Positions 35,701-50,700 of a stretch of 64,000 nt of DNA are shown here, piece by piece (position 1 is the first letter of the stretch; the number at the start of each line of letters is the position of its first letter). The translations under genes and the position numbers were made by a program. Source of the DNA: Pectinophora gossypiella (lineage: Eukaryota; Arthropoda; Insecta; Lepidoptera; Gelechiidae); assembly GCF_024362695.1 (NCBI RefSeq), contig NC_065414.1, positions 1,567,501 to 1,631,500 on the forward strand. Direction: 5' to 3'. The notes under the pieces are model-generated. The model searched no databases, was not told where the DNA came from, and worked only from the letters and a program-made list of their open reading frames with translations.

Positions 35701-38700
35701 CAAAAAATGTGGCCTTTATAATCCGCCTGTTGAATATGATTGTTGTAGGTACCACTAGGGGGTTTATGGATTTCTTTATTGTCGCTGAAGCCGTAGAGAC
35801 ATTTAGCAGTGCAATATTTGGAATTAGATAGATTGATCGCATCGCACATTACTACAACACGTCACAACACACCAAGTTCCGGCCATTACGTCGTACCTAT
35901 TTATCTTCAAACACACCAGTAGCAGAGTTCAAACACTGCACATACTGGCCTCTCCTTTTTACCGCCAATTAATTTAAATTTCGAATTCTTTAAGTTCCTG
36001 ATTGTGAAGTGTCAATTTTTGTCATTGGCGCACTTCAGTTCATTGTTCAGTTATTGTTCAGTTCATTGTCAGTTCGACTTCTGCCCTACTACTACTACCT
36101 ACTCCTGTCATACTACTCTGCCTGCACGTCGGGACTCCGGGCCTCCACCTCCGCCCGTCGTGCCACAAACCAAATATTTGACAGTTGTTTTTTGACGGCT
36201 TGATGCTTTAAAACCTGCTGCAAGCTCATTATGAATCTTAATGTAGGTAGTTATTCTTAGTGTAGTATTATGATGTATTCTACATATCTGTTGTGTGTCT
36301 ATGTATAGTTTATTATTTTCTCTATAGTATGGTTGGTACTATTGGGTAAATATGTATTAAGTATATATAGTGAGTATGTACGTATTACGTATTGGATTGG
36401 TGGTTTTTTACGTATACGTTAGTACGTATTGGAGATGTCCTTAGAAAAGGTTTAATACGATCTACTCTGAACCGGCGTGCGTGTATGAAGCGATTGATGA
36501 ATGTAGAGGAAGCAAGAGAAGTGTGTCAGGATCGAAGCAAATGGAATTCTATAGTCTCTGCTTACCCCGGTGGGACATAGGCGTGAGTTTATGTATGTGT
36601 ATGTATGTATGTACGTATTATTATAAATGTGTTTGTATAAATATTAACTGTAATTATTATATTAACCGTTGTTGTTGCACCGTCCCGCATCCAATTTTTT
36701 TATGGCTGATTCCTGGTTCATTTGATTGAACTACTCCAATATAAGCAACATATAGGCAACGGTTTACCTACACATTATGTAGGTATTCGTGTAGTTTTCT
36801 ACCAAGTTTGCGATCAACACATAATTTACGGCATAATTATTTTCTATGACTCATGCTTGGTTAAAATTAAATTGGAATCGACTTTGTGGAAATATGTTAA
36901 CTACGATACGCAGGTGCCATTCAAGGACGAAAGTCATATTATTATATTTTATTATGTTATTTATATTTTAGCCACGTGGTTCACGGGCCATAAAGTTGAT
37001 TTAAGAGATTAGCTGAAAAATGCGTGTATAATCAATAATTTAAAACGAAACGGAAGAAACAACACATGAAATATTATATTACTCGTACTAAGTTACCCGT
37101 ACAGTGGTTTTAGCTTTAGGCTCACGATTCGGAGGTCCCGGGTACAAATCCCGGTGGGGACACATCACTTTGCGATCCCTAGTTTGGTTTGGTTATAGGA
37201 CACTACATGTTGATCACCTGATTGTCCGAAAGAAAGATGATTCGTGCTTCGGAAGGCACGTTAAGCCGTTGGTCCCAGTTATTACTTACTGATGTAAGTT
37301 AGTAGTTGTTACATGAGCCATGTCAGGGGCCTTTGGCGGCTTAATAGTAACCCTGACACCAGGGTTGATGGGGTTTGTAATCCACCTCACAACCCACATG
37401 ATAGAAGAAGATTAAGTTACCGCTCGCGATATCGTCCGCGTGGACTACGGTTATATCGCGCGATGTACTTATCTACTTTAAAGATCCGTGCACACTCATC
37501 GGTCGCGTACACCAGCCGCGACTTACGGACGCGTCCAAATATATTCCTATCTTGCTCTCTATATTCCTGGATGACAAATGTCGTTTAAAAAGATCCAATC
37601 CAGTGTGAATAGCTTCCCCTAAACTAATGATCATTTATCCCGTTTCGCTTAGTTCGCTACCCTAAGTTAGATAGTTCCGGATTTTTCAGAGGCGACTGAC
37701 ATCTGACCTTCTAACCACCCAAATCGATTCTCAGGCGACGCCTAGCTTCATGGTAGAGTTATGTATTATGTTCGGTTTATAAAATAAGTGTCATTCATAC
37801 CAGCTCGAGTAGTTTATCAAAAACAGGGCAATAGAATCGACTCCCAACCTTTAGCATAGACAATGGGATGCCGCTTTATCTATTGTATTATGCATTGTTT
37901 GACACGGGGGGCTAAAAGGCTGTGGCCTTCGATGTATCGAAGCAATTCACCTAAAAAGCAACATTGCTATTTGACATTTATTGGCATTGCGCACTTACTT
38001 TTTTTGCGAATTGCAATATTGCTCCACATTGCAACAGCCTCAGTGGTCTAGTGGTTAGTGCGTTAGACTCACCATCTGGAGGTCCGGGTTCGATTCCCGA
38101 TGGGGACATTGTCGAAATCACTTTGTGAGACTGTCCTTTGTTTGGTAAGGACTTTTCAGGCTTGAATCACCTGATTGTCCGAAAAAGTAAGATGATTCCG
38201 TGCTTCGGAGGGCACGTTAAGCCGTTGGTCCCGGCCGTAAAAACACCTCCACCAACCCGCATTGGAGCAGCGTGGTGGGGTATGCTCCATACCCCCTCCG
38301 GTTGATTGAGGGGAGGCCTGTGCCCAGCAGTGGGACGTATATAGGCTGTTTATGTATTTATGTATGTAATATTGCTATTTAGATTAGATGCTTTGATGTG
38401 GCCTTTTTAACCCCACTGGTTGCACAATGATGAGCGAAACACTTTAATTTAGGTATCGTTGCGACCCTTTTAGATTTGTTCGCTACCATAGGTACATCTC
38501 GTCCCCTTATCATAGAATAAGGAATAATTAATAAAAAACACAGGGCATGTTTATTATTATGGAAACTCTGCAAAGCTTTTTGAATCCGGGTAAAAAAAAT
38601 TTGGTTTAAATTTTTACTCGGCAATAAATTAATTAAAGGAAATTGAGGTTTTTTTTGAAGAAAATTGCATCAGAATGTGATTTGCGATTTGAGAATGTGG

Positions 38701-41700
38701 CGATTATGAGGTGGATTTCCAACTTGATCAACCCTGGTGTCAGGGTTATTATTGAGCCGCCAAAGGCCCCTGACATGGCTCATGTAACGACTACGTACTT
38801 ACATCAGTGAGTAGTAACCGGGACCAACGGAACTATGAGGCAACGATATGCGAAAATATTAGTTACTTACATAAGCAAAAATCATTTAAGAGCTCATATC
38901 TAACACTAATCATTCTCTTTACACGTGATTGCTCAAGCATACCACATTAACATTGAAAACTGTACACGTTTGATTTTCGTGTATATTTCATATTAATTCC
39001 AGCAAATCAACCACGCACGATTTAACATACATTTCTGTTAAACAAATCACGTTTACACATAAATGTTTACTTTTATTTGGGAAGTCAAGTCACGACTGTA
39101 ATGCGGTCGAGTAGCCTCAAAAACATGGTATGTGACACCCGCCATCAAAACTCAAGAGGTCTACCAGACAATGCAAGTTTTCCAAAGAACTCCGCAGGTT
39201 TGTAGGAAAAAATCTTGCAGACGAATCAGATGCAGACGATCACGCCTGTATCTGCGAAGAGGTACTCAGAGTTGTAGGTATAATATACACGCTTACTGCT
39301 CTAAGCTATGAGCTAAGTGTGCCATACTGCCCCGTTTAACAAAACCTACTTAAATCCCTTAAACGCAATACACACTAAGGCCGCCGACCCGCCGGTTTAT
39401 GTCGGCAACATTTTGTCGCCTGTCTTCTTGGCGGTTTTAGTCATTGCAAGTGTCGCGGAGCACGTAGATTGCACATTTTTTTTTATTAATTTGATGTCAT
39501 TAAAGTATGGCAACATGTCGCCAAAATGTCGGCGCGTTGGCACCATGATTCTTTTCATAGAAATCGCTGGGTTGTGTCGGCGGGCTGTGTCGGCGGGCTG
39601 TGTCGGCGGGCTGTGTCGTCGGGCTGTGTCGGCGGGCAGAGTCAGCATGTTGATAGCTTTGGCGTGTATTGCGCATTATATAGCGGCCATAAGACAAGTA
39701 ATTGTCATTTTATGGCTATAGAATGTCTTAAATTATAGTCCATAACCGATCACAATGATCCATCAGACAAATAACAATAATATCTAAGTATTATTTTGTT
39801 TACAACTTATACTCGCTACTAAACATAACCGTCCTTCTAATGAAGGACATTGGTTAATGAGGGAGCATACTATATCGAGCTTTTGGCAATTTTGTAAATA
39901 ATATTAAGGTTCAAATTACAATTTTGCGAAAGCCAGATTTTAATTTGAGACTACAAAAATAATATGTATTTTAGTTATGCATTTTCATATGCGCTGAAAA
40001 ATAAAGGGACGGAGGATTAATAACAGTTAATTTTAAAATATTTGTCTGAATTAATGAATAATCCTTAGGTAATTCTTAATGCTGTCAACTTAATTCTGTC
40101 GTGTTATTGGGCAATATAAAATTTTGGAAGGATTTTTAAATTTTTGCATAAAATTGACGTGTTCCATAAATTTTATGCCTGTCGATTACACGTCCCTTTC
40201 CTTTTCGACGAATAAGAAAAAGACGGGTGTAACTTAAAATAAAATTCGATTGTGTGTACTATAATCAGAACCAGTATATGCATTGAATAAAGAGTAACAC
40301 TGGTATAGAACGGTAACTCTCCTCTATTATACGCGCCTATTTGCTATTGTATTATATTAATAATTGTATTTGATATGTTAGAACTAACGATCATATTTAT
40401 GTTAACTTTTTGTAGAATTTTAACTAAATATGAAATAAATAAATCTGCATCTATTGGTATCGGACGGCGACCGCATCTCCTCTGGGTGTTAGGGGCCGTC
40501 CATTAATCATGTTATTTTTATTTTGGCATTTTTGACCCCATCCTATATCACGTGTATTTATTAGTAAGTACCTACCAAAATAATTGCACGAAACCCCGCT
40601 TTTCGGTTCAGTATTGCGCGTTTGCCGAAAAACTAAATACTCGTGATATATTACTGCACCCCCCTCACCCCTTATATTTCGTGATTTTTTCATGGACCCC
40701 TCCCACTCTCTCGAGCCTCGCATGATTAATGGACGGCCCCTTACTTGGCTTAAATTACCAATCACGAGAGAAGTGCATTTTTATAGCCGGTATGGGAAAC
40801 TTTTCTTAAGTTTAAGTAATAAAACTGAATTAGATATTTCGAGTAAGCCCAATGCATACAGTAGTAACTTGTACTCAATTATTTATAAATAACAACAAAT
40901 GTGTCTGTTTTAAGTGTAAATGGCCTAAGCTGTGCAAGCGTGATGCGCTTTTAGGCTTCTTTTTTTTCTCATTTAAGCTATCTTTGCTGTAGTTAATTTT
41001 GCATGCCGTTGTCACCTATAATTAGGGTAACAATTACTCTTGTTTATATATAAGTAACTTGTAATGTATTTATTGTTGTTAACTCTGTTGGTGACCATAA
41101 ATAAATAATTAAAAAAAAACTCGCAATCAGTAAGCTAGTTACAAATCAGTGTAAATTTTTGACCGGAATGTAACTAATTGAAAGAAATCTAGTTCAGAAT
41201 GTGATATCTTAAACGTGTCCAGTGGTATGTGAAACGGCCTCCGTGGTGTAGTGCTTGAGCGTTCTGCTCACGACCCGGAGGTCCGGGTTCGAATCCCGGT
41301 GGGGAGAAATCACTTTGTGATCCCTAGTTTAGTTAGGACATTGCAGGCTGATCACCTGATTGTCCAGAAGTAAGATGATCCGTGCTTCGGAAGGCACGTT
41401 AAGCCGTTGGTCCCGGTTATTACTTACTGATGTAAGTACGTAGTAGTTACCTGAGTCACGTCAGGGGCCTTTGGCGGCTCAATAACCCTGACACCAGGGT
41501 TGATGGGGTTGGTAATCCACCTCACAACCCACACGATAGAAGAAGACTAAGTTACCGCTCGCGATATCGTCTACGTCGTCGCGCGATGTACTTATCTACT
41601 TTAAAGATCAACACTCATCGGGCGCATACATCAGCCGCGACTTAGGGACACCAGGGTTGATGGGGTTGGTCATCCACCTCACAACCCACACGATGTGATA

Positions 41701-44700
41701 GCTTAAGATGTGATATCTCAACAACTTAAGCTATCTTCGTCTAAAGTGACACAAATAACATACGCTGTTACAATTAAGACGTAGCATTGCGTGCTGGAGT
41801 GTTAATTTCACGCTTCTTATCCAATGATCATCTAATGTGACTTCTTAATTATGCATTCTTAAGGAAAAGTCAAGAATAATCGTCGTCTTGATGTATATCA
41901 ATTGTCGTTTAATAAATTTTACGGTTAATCTAATTGACGCATCATCATCATCCCTAATTTAAGCCACGCTCTTGTCGGTGTAGCATTCTCCATTCTTGTC
42001 TACCAAAGACCAATTCCTTCACCTCCTTATAAGACACGACGTTTGCCTTCTCTTTAATCTGTTTCATATAAGCTCTTCTTGGTCTTCCGCTTCCTCTCTT
42101 TCCTTGTAGCTTCCCATCTATGATGTATTTAATAAATTCGTCGTGTCTTATTAGGTGTCCAATCATCTTGCCTCTTCGTCCTCAATAACTCTCAATATTT
42201 GCCTCTTTTCCCTTACTCTTACTAGCACTTCGTCATTAGTAACTCTGTCTAATTGACACATTAGACTAAAAAATATTCTTATAAGAAAACAAGCACTGCA
42301 TAAACGCTCTCCACGGGCGGCATGGATTCCACACCACGAATATTATTTTTTTTAGGATATCTCTCGACACCATTCTCGTTTATATAACTTAAGAAAGTAT
42401 CGACGATATAACGACCTTACCCAGACTTGTTTTGCAGGATCTCAAGTAATAAGACATATCGAGGGCTTTGACCAATTTCTTTCTTTCTTATCGGTCCCAC
42501 ACTGCAGAGGACCACGGCCTCCGTCACCAGAGTACATCGTACTAAACCTTTTCTAAGGACATCTCCAATTTGGTCAATATACGTCCTTCTAGGTTTTTTT
42601 TTTTATTTTTATCTACAGTTTTTAATTAAAGAAACGGTATTGTTTTTGTAGTTGTTGTTAACGTAGTAGAACGATATACACATTCTAAATTCAAAGTGGC
42701 ATGTTTAAAATTCCTTCATTGGCGGCCTTTTTAAAACAAAATAAATATTTCACAAGCATCGCTTTGACCGTGAGTTTACGCATGTCTATCAGTCTACATC
42801 AATATAAAGTCCATCCGTGGTTGAGCGCTGCGCTCACGATCCGGAGGTCCCGGGTTCGATGCCCAGTGGAGACATATCACAAAACTTACTTTGTGGTCCC
42901 TAGTTTGGTTAGGACATTTCTGGCTGATCACCAGATTGTCCAAAAGTAAGATGAAACGTGCTTCTGAAGGCACGTTAAGCCCGTCCCGGTTACTACTTAC
43001 TAGTGTAAGTGAGTAGTCGTTACATGAGCCATGCTAGGAGCCTTTGGCGGCTCAATAGTAACCCCGACACCAGGGTTGATGAGGTTGGTACTCCACCTCA
43101 CAACCCACACGATAGATGAAGATAATATAAAAGTAACGTTTCACAAATCATACAGTCAGTTTTGATAAACAAGTAGATAGAGAAGAATTTTATGGGTTCA
43201 CACACGTGTTACATTGGCAAAGTACATTTGCCAAAGAACGGTTTATAGTTTCCGTCTTTCAACGCCTTGGCTGTAGGGAATTTAGATACACGTTCTATCA
43301 TCAACCACGTGTTACTATGCCATATGATCCTAAACCATCCATTTTTTTTATTAACCTTAAATGGCATTAACTACTTGGCCAGACCAATGGGGAGCGCTGA
43401 GGGTTCTCAACCGGTACAAAATTTAAGGTAGGCCTGAGAGGCCCAGTTGGGCGCGAACCTCGACTCAGGGCGTCGTCGTGTCGTCTGAGAGATTATATTT
43501 TAAGAATTAATCGACCTTAGTGGCGCGATAGCGCTGAATAAAAAAAAAAACATCATCTCCCTAGCATTATCCCGTTTTTCATAGGCCCGCTTACCAAACC
43601 TAAAGATTTGACAGGTCCGGTTTTTTTACAGAAGCGACTGCCTGTGTGACCTTCGAACCCGCGAAGGGAAATCCAGCCCAATACAGGTTAGGTTAAATTA
43701 CATACCTCGGAAATTCATTTCTCGGGAATGTTGATTTCCTCACAATGTTTTCCTTTACCGATGAGCACGTGATAATAATTTATGACCCAAACATGAATTC
43801 GAAAACAAATTCGACAATCATTGGTTTAGGCCTGTGCTGGATTCGAACCTGCGACCTCAAAGTGAGAGTCAAGCGTTCTACCAACTGGGCTACCACGGCT
43901 CAAGAAAAAAACCATCCAACGCGCTAAAATAATCAAGCTTGCGATGATTGAATTAAGGTACATACCTAAACTACTCGTGTGGAATGATAAAATGATCTAA
44001 ATTTAGCGACGCTCACGCATTCAGCAGCAAGAGTTATTTTTGCATCTTAAGGATGTATCTTTCAAGCTGGTAAAAAAACTTTTAACTATGAAATTCGCAT
44101 TATCCTGCTTATGTCTGTCTGAGTCATGTCACAAGCAGTGATGTGCCGTTTCCGGGAAAATTCCCACTTTGGGAACATTCCCAGCAGTAAAAATGCGCAA
44201 AACTTATGTAAAAAGAGCTTTATTACGTAACACTTAGGCAAATAAGACCAGGGGGGTTAAAATGGCCACATCTAAGAAATTCATCTAAGAAAGCAATATT
44301 GCTATTTGACATTTGTTTGCATTGCGCACATACTTTATTATTATATGCGCAAATGTCAAATAGCAATATTGCTTTCTTAGATGAATTGCTTCGATGTGGC
44401 CATTTTAACCCCCCAGAGCACAAGAAAGAACAATTTGAAAAATAAAAGCACCCAGTGTAGTTTTTACAACGGGAAGACTCCCATTTCCGGGAACACATCA
44501 CTGGGTCACAAGATTAGTTACACTGGTTGGCTAAAAGATCGTGTAACCAAGCAAAAAAAAAACAAATTTTATCACCTTTTTTTTTGACGTGACTTATTGT
44601 AGATTTGCCGCAGATGGCATTAACTACTTGGCCGGAGTTTTTATCACCTTGAACTTACAGGAAGTATGGAAAGTACATCGGAGACTTCTGCTTGTCACGT

Positions 44701-47700
44701 TGTCACCTAACTAATCATCATCATGTCCCAAGCATTTTCACAGGGTCCGCTTACCTAACCTGAAAATTTGACGGGTCCGGTTTTTTACAGAAGCGACTGC
44801 CTGTCTAACCTTCCAACCCGCGAAGGATAAACCAGCCCAATACAGGTTAGGTCACATACTTCCCAAAATGCATTTCTCGGGAGTGTGGGTTTCCTCACGA
44901 TGTTTTCCTTCCCCGCTGAGCACCTAATGTTTGTCACCTAACTAAAAAGCGGTTAAATAAATTACCTGCTCTCCTAAGGGCATGGCTACTTTATCATCAT
45001 AGAAAATGGTTCCCAACGGCATCATACATCTTGGTACCAATCCTATTAATTTCCTTTCGATTCTCCGTCAACTCCAACGCTAATACACTTTGGCTATAAC
45101 ATAACATAAACAGCCTATATACGTTCCATTGCTGGGCACAGGCCTCCCCTCAATCCACCGGAGGGGGTATGGAGCATTCTCCATCACGATGCTCCGCTGC
45201 GGATTGGTGGAGGTGTTTTTACGGCTAATAGCCGGGACCAACAGCTTAAAGTGCCTTCCGAAGCACGGAATCATCTGATTATTTCGGATAATCAGGTGAT
45301 TCAAGCCTGCAATGTCCTTACCAAACAAAGGACAGTCTCATAAAGTGATTTCGACAATGTCCCCATCGTTAATCGTACCCGGATTTCCAGATCGTAAACC
45401 TAACGCTCTAACCACTAGACCATCCATGGAGATACTTTGGCTATACATATCATATATGTATTCTTGGTAAGTAAATGGTATGGATGGAATTGATTCCCTG
45501 TAGATACTGTATTGATCAAATCAAATCAAATCAAATATACTTTATTGCACAGAACTAAAATTTCAACAATCAGACATAACACATGAATACAGTACAATTT
45601 GAGACAGAGCAATTTCTTCCAGGCAACCAACAAAAGGAAACAAACATTTACAACTTGGATGCGGGATGGTGCAACAAAAAATAAATAAATAAATACCTAA
45701 AAGTAAAACTAAAGTTAATATAATAAATACTCTAATACTATACGTACATATATTAATAAATACAATTTAATATAATCCATATATACTAAAAATATACCTA
45801 ACCATATTGATTTATTGTTTGTGTTTATTTGTCATATCCATCTTATTCTTGACACTTTGTACAGATCTTAAGATTGATATCTGTGCAATCTAGAACCTTG
45901 TTGCGTCCAACCTTCACGATTTTATGTCTTTTTTATTGGCAATCTTGTTGAACTGTTATTCACATACGGGCTTTAGAAAGCTAATGGCTATGCAAATAGT
46001 GTAGTCAATTCAATTCAAGAGAGAAATGACACACTATTTTACTTTTTTACTTTAAATTATGGACCTTAGAAGGTGCCTACCTTCACTTCCACGAAGGAAG
46101 TCCCGCGGATTTTAATGGAACTTATTAACAAAGTCATAATAATTCTATGCAGATACTGCGACATAGTGCCGTAAATACGAGACCTCTTTAATGGCGCGCA
46201 ACAAGCTTTGGGATTTGCGCAAATTGTATTAATCTCGTATCATATTCGGTAATTCAGAAAACCATTGAAATATTTTCTCGAAGACATTGCCTGATGCGGG
46301 ATCGATATTCCTTTTGAATAGGATAATTTATCCAAGCCAAAGATATTACTTATTTAATACCTACGATATCAAGTGTACAGTGGCTCTAGAAGATAAAAAC
46401 ATGTAAACACAGATGGCGCGTATAGACATACACGAGTAAACATTGAATGGAAATGAAATATCTACTACAAACGCCAAGATTACGCTGAAACATTATTTTA
46501 AGCCAACATTTGTAAAAGATTTAGGCGTTTACGTTTTAAGTTCATTCATATGTTTGCTCGAAATGGTATTCTGAAGATAAGTCAATTGCTTGAACTAATC
46601 TGTTTACTTTGACCTACGTAAGCTGAACACTAAAGACTTCTGAAAACACCTGTATGTACCTATGCTTGAATTATGGCTTTAACAGCGATTCCCCGGACGT
46701 TGATTCCCGCTACGGCGAGTCTCAAAATGCGATTATTTCGTTCAAAATATTTATTCTATGTGTCATTTTATATATTTTGAACTGTATTATCGAGCCACTG
46801 GCCGTAAGGAGATTCGCGTTAAGCTGCTTTACTTCCCGGGCATGTCGTAAAAACTAAAAAGTTGGGTTATTATATTTGATGATTGTATTATAGGTGATGG
46901 AGTCAGCTGTCACTATACGAACGGATACACGTGCATCATAAGACATTGGCTGCAAGGTACCTTCTGATTACTCGCCACGCCAAATGTACGTATGTTTATG
47001 AAGCAAAAGTTTTGTTACATTTGAAAAAGTCGACGTAGGTAAACATCGCGTAGGAAATTGATATATCTATCAATAAATAGCACGGCAGTATTTCTACAAT
47101 CTAGAGATACGAACAGCCGAGCACCCAAGTCGGAGGGAGCGTAAGACACGAGGCTGTAGGAAGCCGCAACGTTCGTGCACTTATCCAATTGTCGCTATTA
47201 TGATTTATTGGCCAAGTAGGCGCCTGACCTAGACCCGGCCGTAAGGTAAAGGTGGGGAAAAGGGACTCTTTATAGGAGAGAGCGAGTCAAGCAATACTGC
47301 AATTGACAAAAAGAAGGAAAACACGGATAAAGATCTTGAGAGTTCAGAAATTAAGGATGCAATTCCCGAATTAGACGCTTAAACCAAACTCCAGAGACCG
47401 GAATTAGCCAATCAAGGTAACAAGAAGGGACAGTTTCTTCTAGTCCTTTAAGTTCTGACGAGAGTGGGTATGGCGGTAAATAAACACATTCCAGATCTTT
47501 TTGAGAGTGAATTCAAATTCAAATTCAAATATATCTTTATTCAGTAGGTAACATAGTTACTCTTTGAATCGTCAATTATTACATAACGAACGTCTCATCC
47601 GCCTAAAACTAATGCAGCTTCTTACAACCTATACAGGGTGGCCCAGAAGTTCAGGTTCAAAATGAAAAATTAGATAGAGGGGCTCATTAGCTACCAGAAA

Positions 47701-50700
47701 CACCCCCATGTATGTTCAGCAATTATTTACGGTTTAGGAGATATGACCCATTTTGTACCTTTTTCTAGATTTTCTACCTTACTTCAGAAATAATCATTTT
47801 GTCGCTATCCCTTTCTTAATAATTATTTTATTTTACTTCACAACTATGCCTAAGGCTGTGTACCGCTCAATCAAAGATAAATCAAAGTCAAATCAAAGAT
47901 AAAAAAAAAGTTATCGGAAGTCAAAGTGAGAATTCGACCAAAATTGTTACAGTTGTTAATACTTCGCCGAAGAATAATAAACACATTAGATTGTCATGGA
48001 CCCTGAAAGTATTTCTAAAAACTGCTCCATTTAATAGGCTTTTAGAAACATCCAAAAAAGTACCCTTAATAAGGGCATAAAACTAAGTAATTAGCCCTCA
48101 AAGATTGCAAGACAGACAGATTTGAAGGAAAATTTGACATTCTCATACAATGTAGCTGCTTCTTTCTAACGTTGTTAAAGGTGCTCAAAGACAGATTTTA
48201 TTTTAGTATCCAATAGTATGAATCACCAACAGTGTTTGGGGATAACTTTTTCCTTGAAATCTATGTACCTTCATTAAAATACGAATACCAAAAGTGACTG
48301 CAAGTTTTGTCTTCGGATTGTTGCTATGTCTACCCTGTTAGCGATTATAAGCGTGATTTTTATTTACTTTTAATTGAAAATGTGTCTTTGAGCACCTTTA
48401 ACAACGTTAGAAAGAAGCAGCTACATTGTATGAGAATGTCAAATTTTCCTTCAAATCTGTCAGTCTTGCAATATTTGAGGTCAAATTACTTAGTTTTTTT
48501 GCCCGTATTAAGGGTACTTTTTTTAGATGTTTCTAAAAGCCTATTAAATGGAGCAGTTTTTAGAAATACTTTCAGGGTCCATGACAATCTCATGTGTTTA
48601 TTATTCTTCGGCGAAGTTTTAACAACTCTAACAATTTTGATCGAATTCTCACTTTGACTTCCGATAACTTTTTTTTTATACTTGATTTGACTTTGATTTA
48701 TCTTTGATTGAGCGGTACACAGCTTTAGGCAAAGTTGTGAAGTAAAATAAAATAATTATTAAGAAAGGGATAGCGACACAATGATTATTTCTGATGTAAG
48801 GTAGAAAATCTAGAAAAAGGTACAAAATGGGTCATATCTCCTAAACCGTAAATAATTGCTGAACATACATGGGGGTGTTTCTGGTAGCTAATGAGCCCCT
48901 CTATCTAATTTTTCATTTTGAACCTGAACTTCTGGGCCATCCAGCCGGGGAAAAGAAGCTGCAAGAAAAACCTCGGCACAGGGCCCTAGACGTTCTTTAA
49001 AAAAAATGTAGGAACCGGAATCTGGTCCCCAAGATTGCGACAAAATGACAGCAATTAGAATCTAGAGCCAACGCTTGCAAAACTATTCATCATTTTAAGT
49101 TTATCATTATCCTTTCAAGTTTGTCATTTTGACACCTGGATGAGTAGTTACGGAAGTACATCGGCTGAACACCTTAACCACAATTATCAACAGCAATACT
49201 TATAGCAAAGTATGAAGCTTTTGTTACATGATACCACCTGATGGCGCAGTTGGTAGTCTTAACCAGCGGTTGTCGCACGTGATCGCGGTCATGCGGTTTC
49301 ACAGGACTCCTAAACACTAAAAAAATACTTTATTATCAATCTCATAAAGTGTAATTCTTCTCCATACCAGATATCAGCTCGCGGCGCCTCGAGCCAGTGC
49401 GAGCAGTTCGTCCTTATCGAACAATATTGCACTTTATGGGAATGGCAATTGAGTTATGTTCAGTGTTACCACAAAGTGACTGCCTCGTAATAGCTCTTGG
49501 TGTGCGCCGACCCAAAGGATATAAGGAATAGACACTGATGTAGTGCTGTCAGTAGCGTGCTAAGATTAACCTCAGGAGAGTTGATAATGACACCGTGTAC
49601 CGTAAATACCACTTTACCTGACTCCTTAATTGGATTGAAACATGCAGGGCAAACGTTAACTATTTCAGTACTATGTTGTAGGGTGTTATGTAAGCTTTTG
49701 GCAGAATTTTACCCATAATCTTCCTAGCCCAAGCTTCTACTCCGAACCGGCGTGCGTGTATGAAACGATTGATGAATGTGGAGGAAGCAAGGGAAGTGTG
49801 TCAGTATCGGAGCAAATGGAATTCCAGTCTCTGCTTACCCCGGTGGGGAATAGGCGTGAGTTTATGTATGTATCTCCCTAGCGTTAGTCCCGGGACAGAT
49901 CTTTTTATACTTTTCATCGCCTTTTATTTAACACTCCCAAGATCACTGATCATAGAAGCGGTAACGCTGGTGTTGCGGAGTCAGATAGGAGAATCATACC
50001 TATAGCTAGTTATAGAAAATATCCCAACATCATCACCATCATAATCACTCCCAAGCGTTATCCCGTTTCCACAGAGTACACCTAATCTGAAGATTTGACA
50101 GGTCCGTTTTTTTACAGATACGACTGCCTGTCTGACCTGCCCAATACAAGTTAGGTCACATAGCATACATACGTGGGTTTCGATACAATGTTTTCCTTCA
50201 CCGCTGAGTACGTGATAATCATTTATGATACAAACATGAATTTGAAAACTATACCGATGTGAACCTGCGACCTCAAAGTGAGAGTCAAGCGTTCACCAAC
50301 TGGGCTGCGACGGCTCTAGAAAATATCCTATAATTAGCTATAATAGTACGGATATGGTGGTTTAATTAGGGACGTTATATCCGTTAGTCTGCATACATTA
50401 AAGTTACTCGTAATAGGGAAAGTGAAATCGAATGAACTGCAACCAAGTTGCCTGTATACCTACCAATATCATTACATTTGCATATTTTTGTTGCCCTCGA
50501 CTCCCACTTCCAAATAAATGTTGTGCGTAGTCTTGATACTTGAATTGCTCAAATTCAATAGGTAACATAACACTTGGAATCCAGTGGCGGCTAGCAAAAT
50601 ATTTAGGTGGTGGGAGACCTCAAAGTGGCACCCCTCAGTCCCTTAAAATAAAAAATGTTGTTTACGGCCACCCGGTATGAGCGATCTAACCCAATAAAGT

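Noticed and set aside
39317..39738. ORFs of 65-134 codons on both strands
   Set aside because: They arise from the 14-base GC-rich minisatellite and its flanks.
48307..48657. 116-codon ORF
   Set aside because: Lies in the right arm of the long inverted repeat and has no recognisable domain; the other arm lacks an equivalent intact frame.
49370..49440. Candidate extra NKCC exon in intron 1 (minus strand, GC-rich patch)
   Set aside because: The phase-0 reading hits a stop before any donor, and it does not begin with Val.
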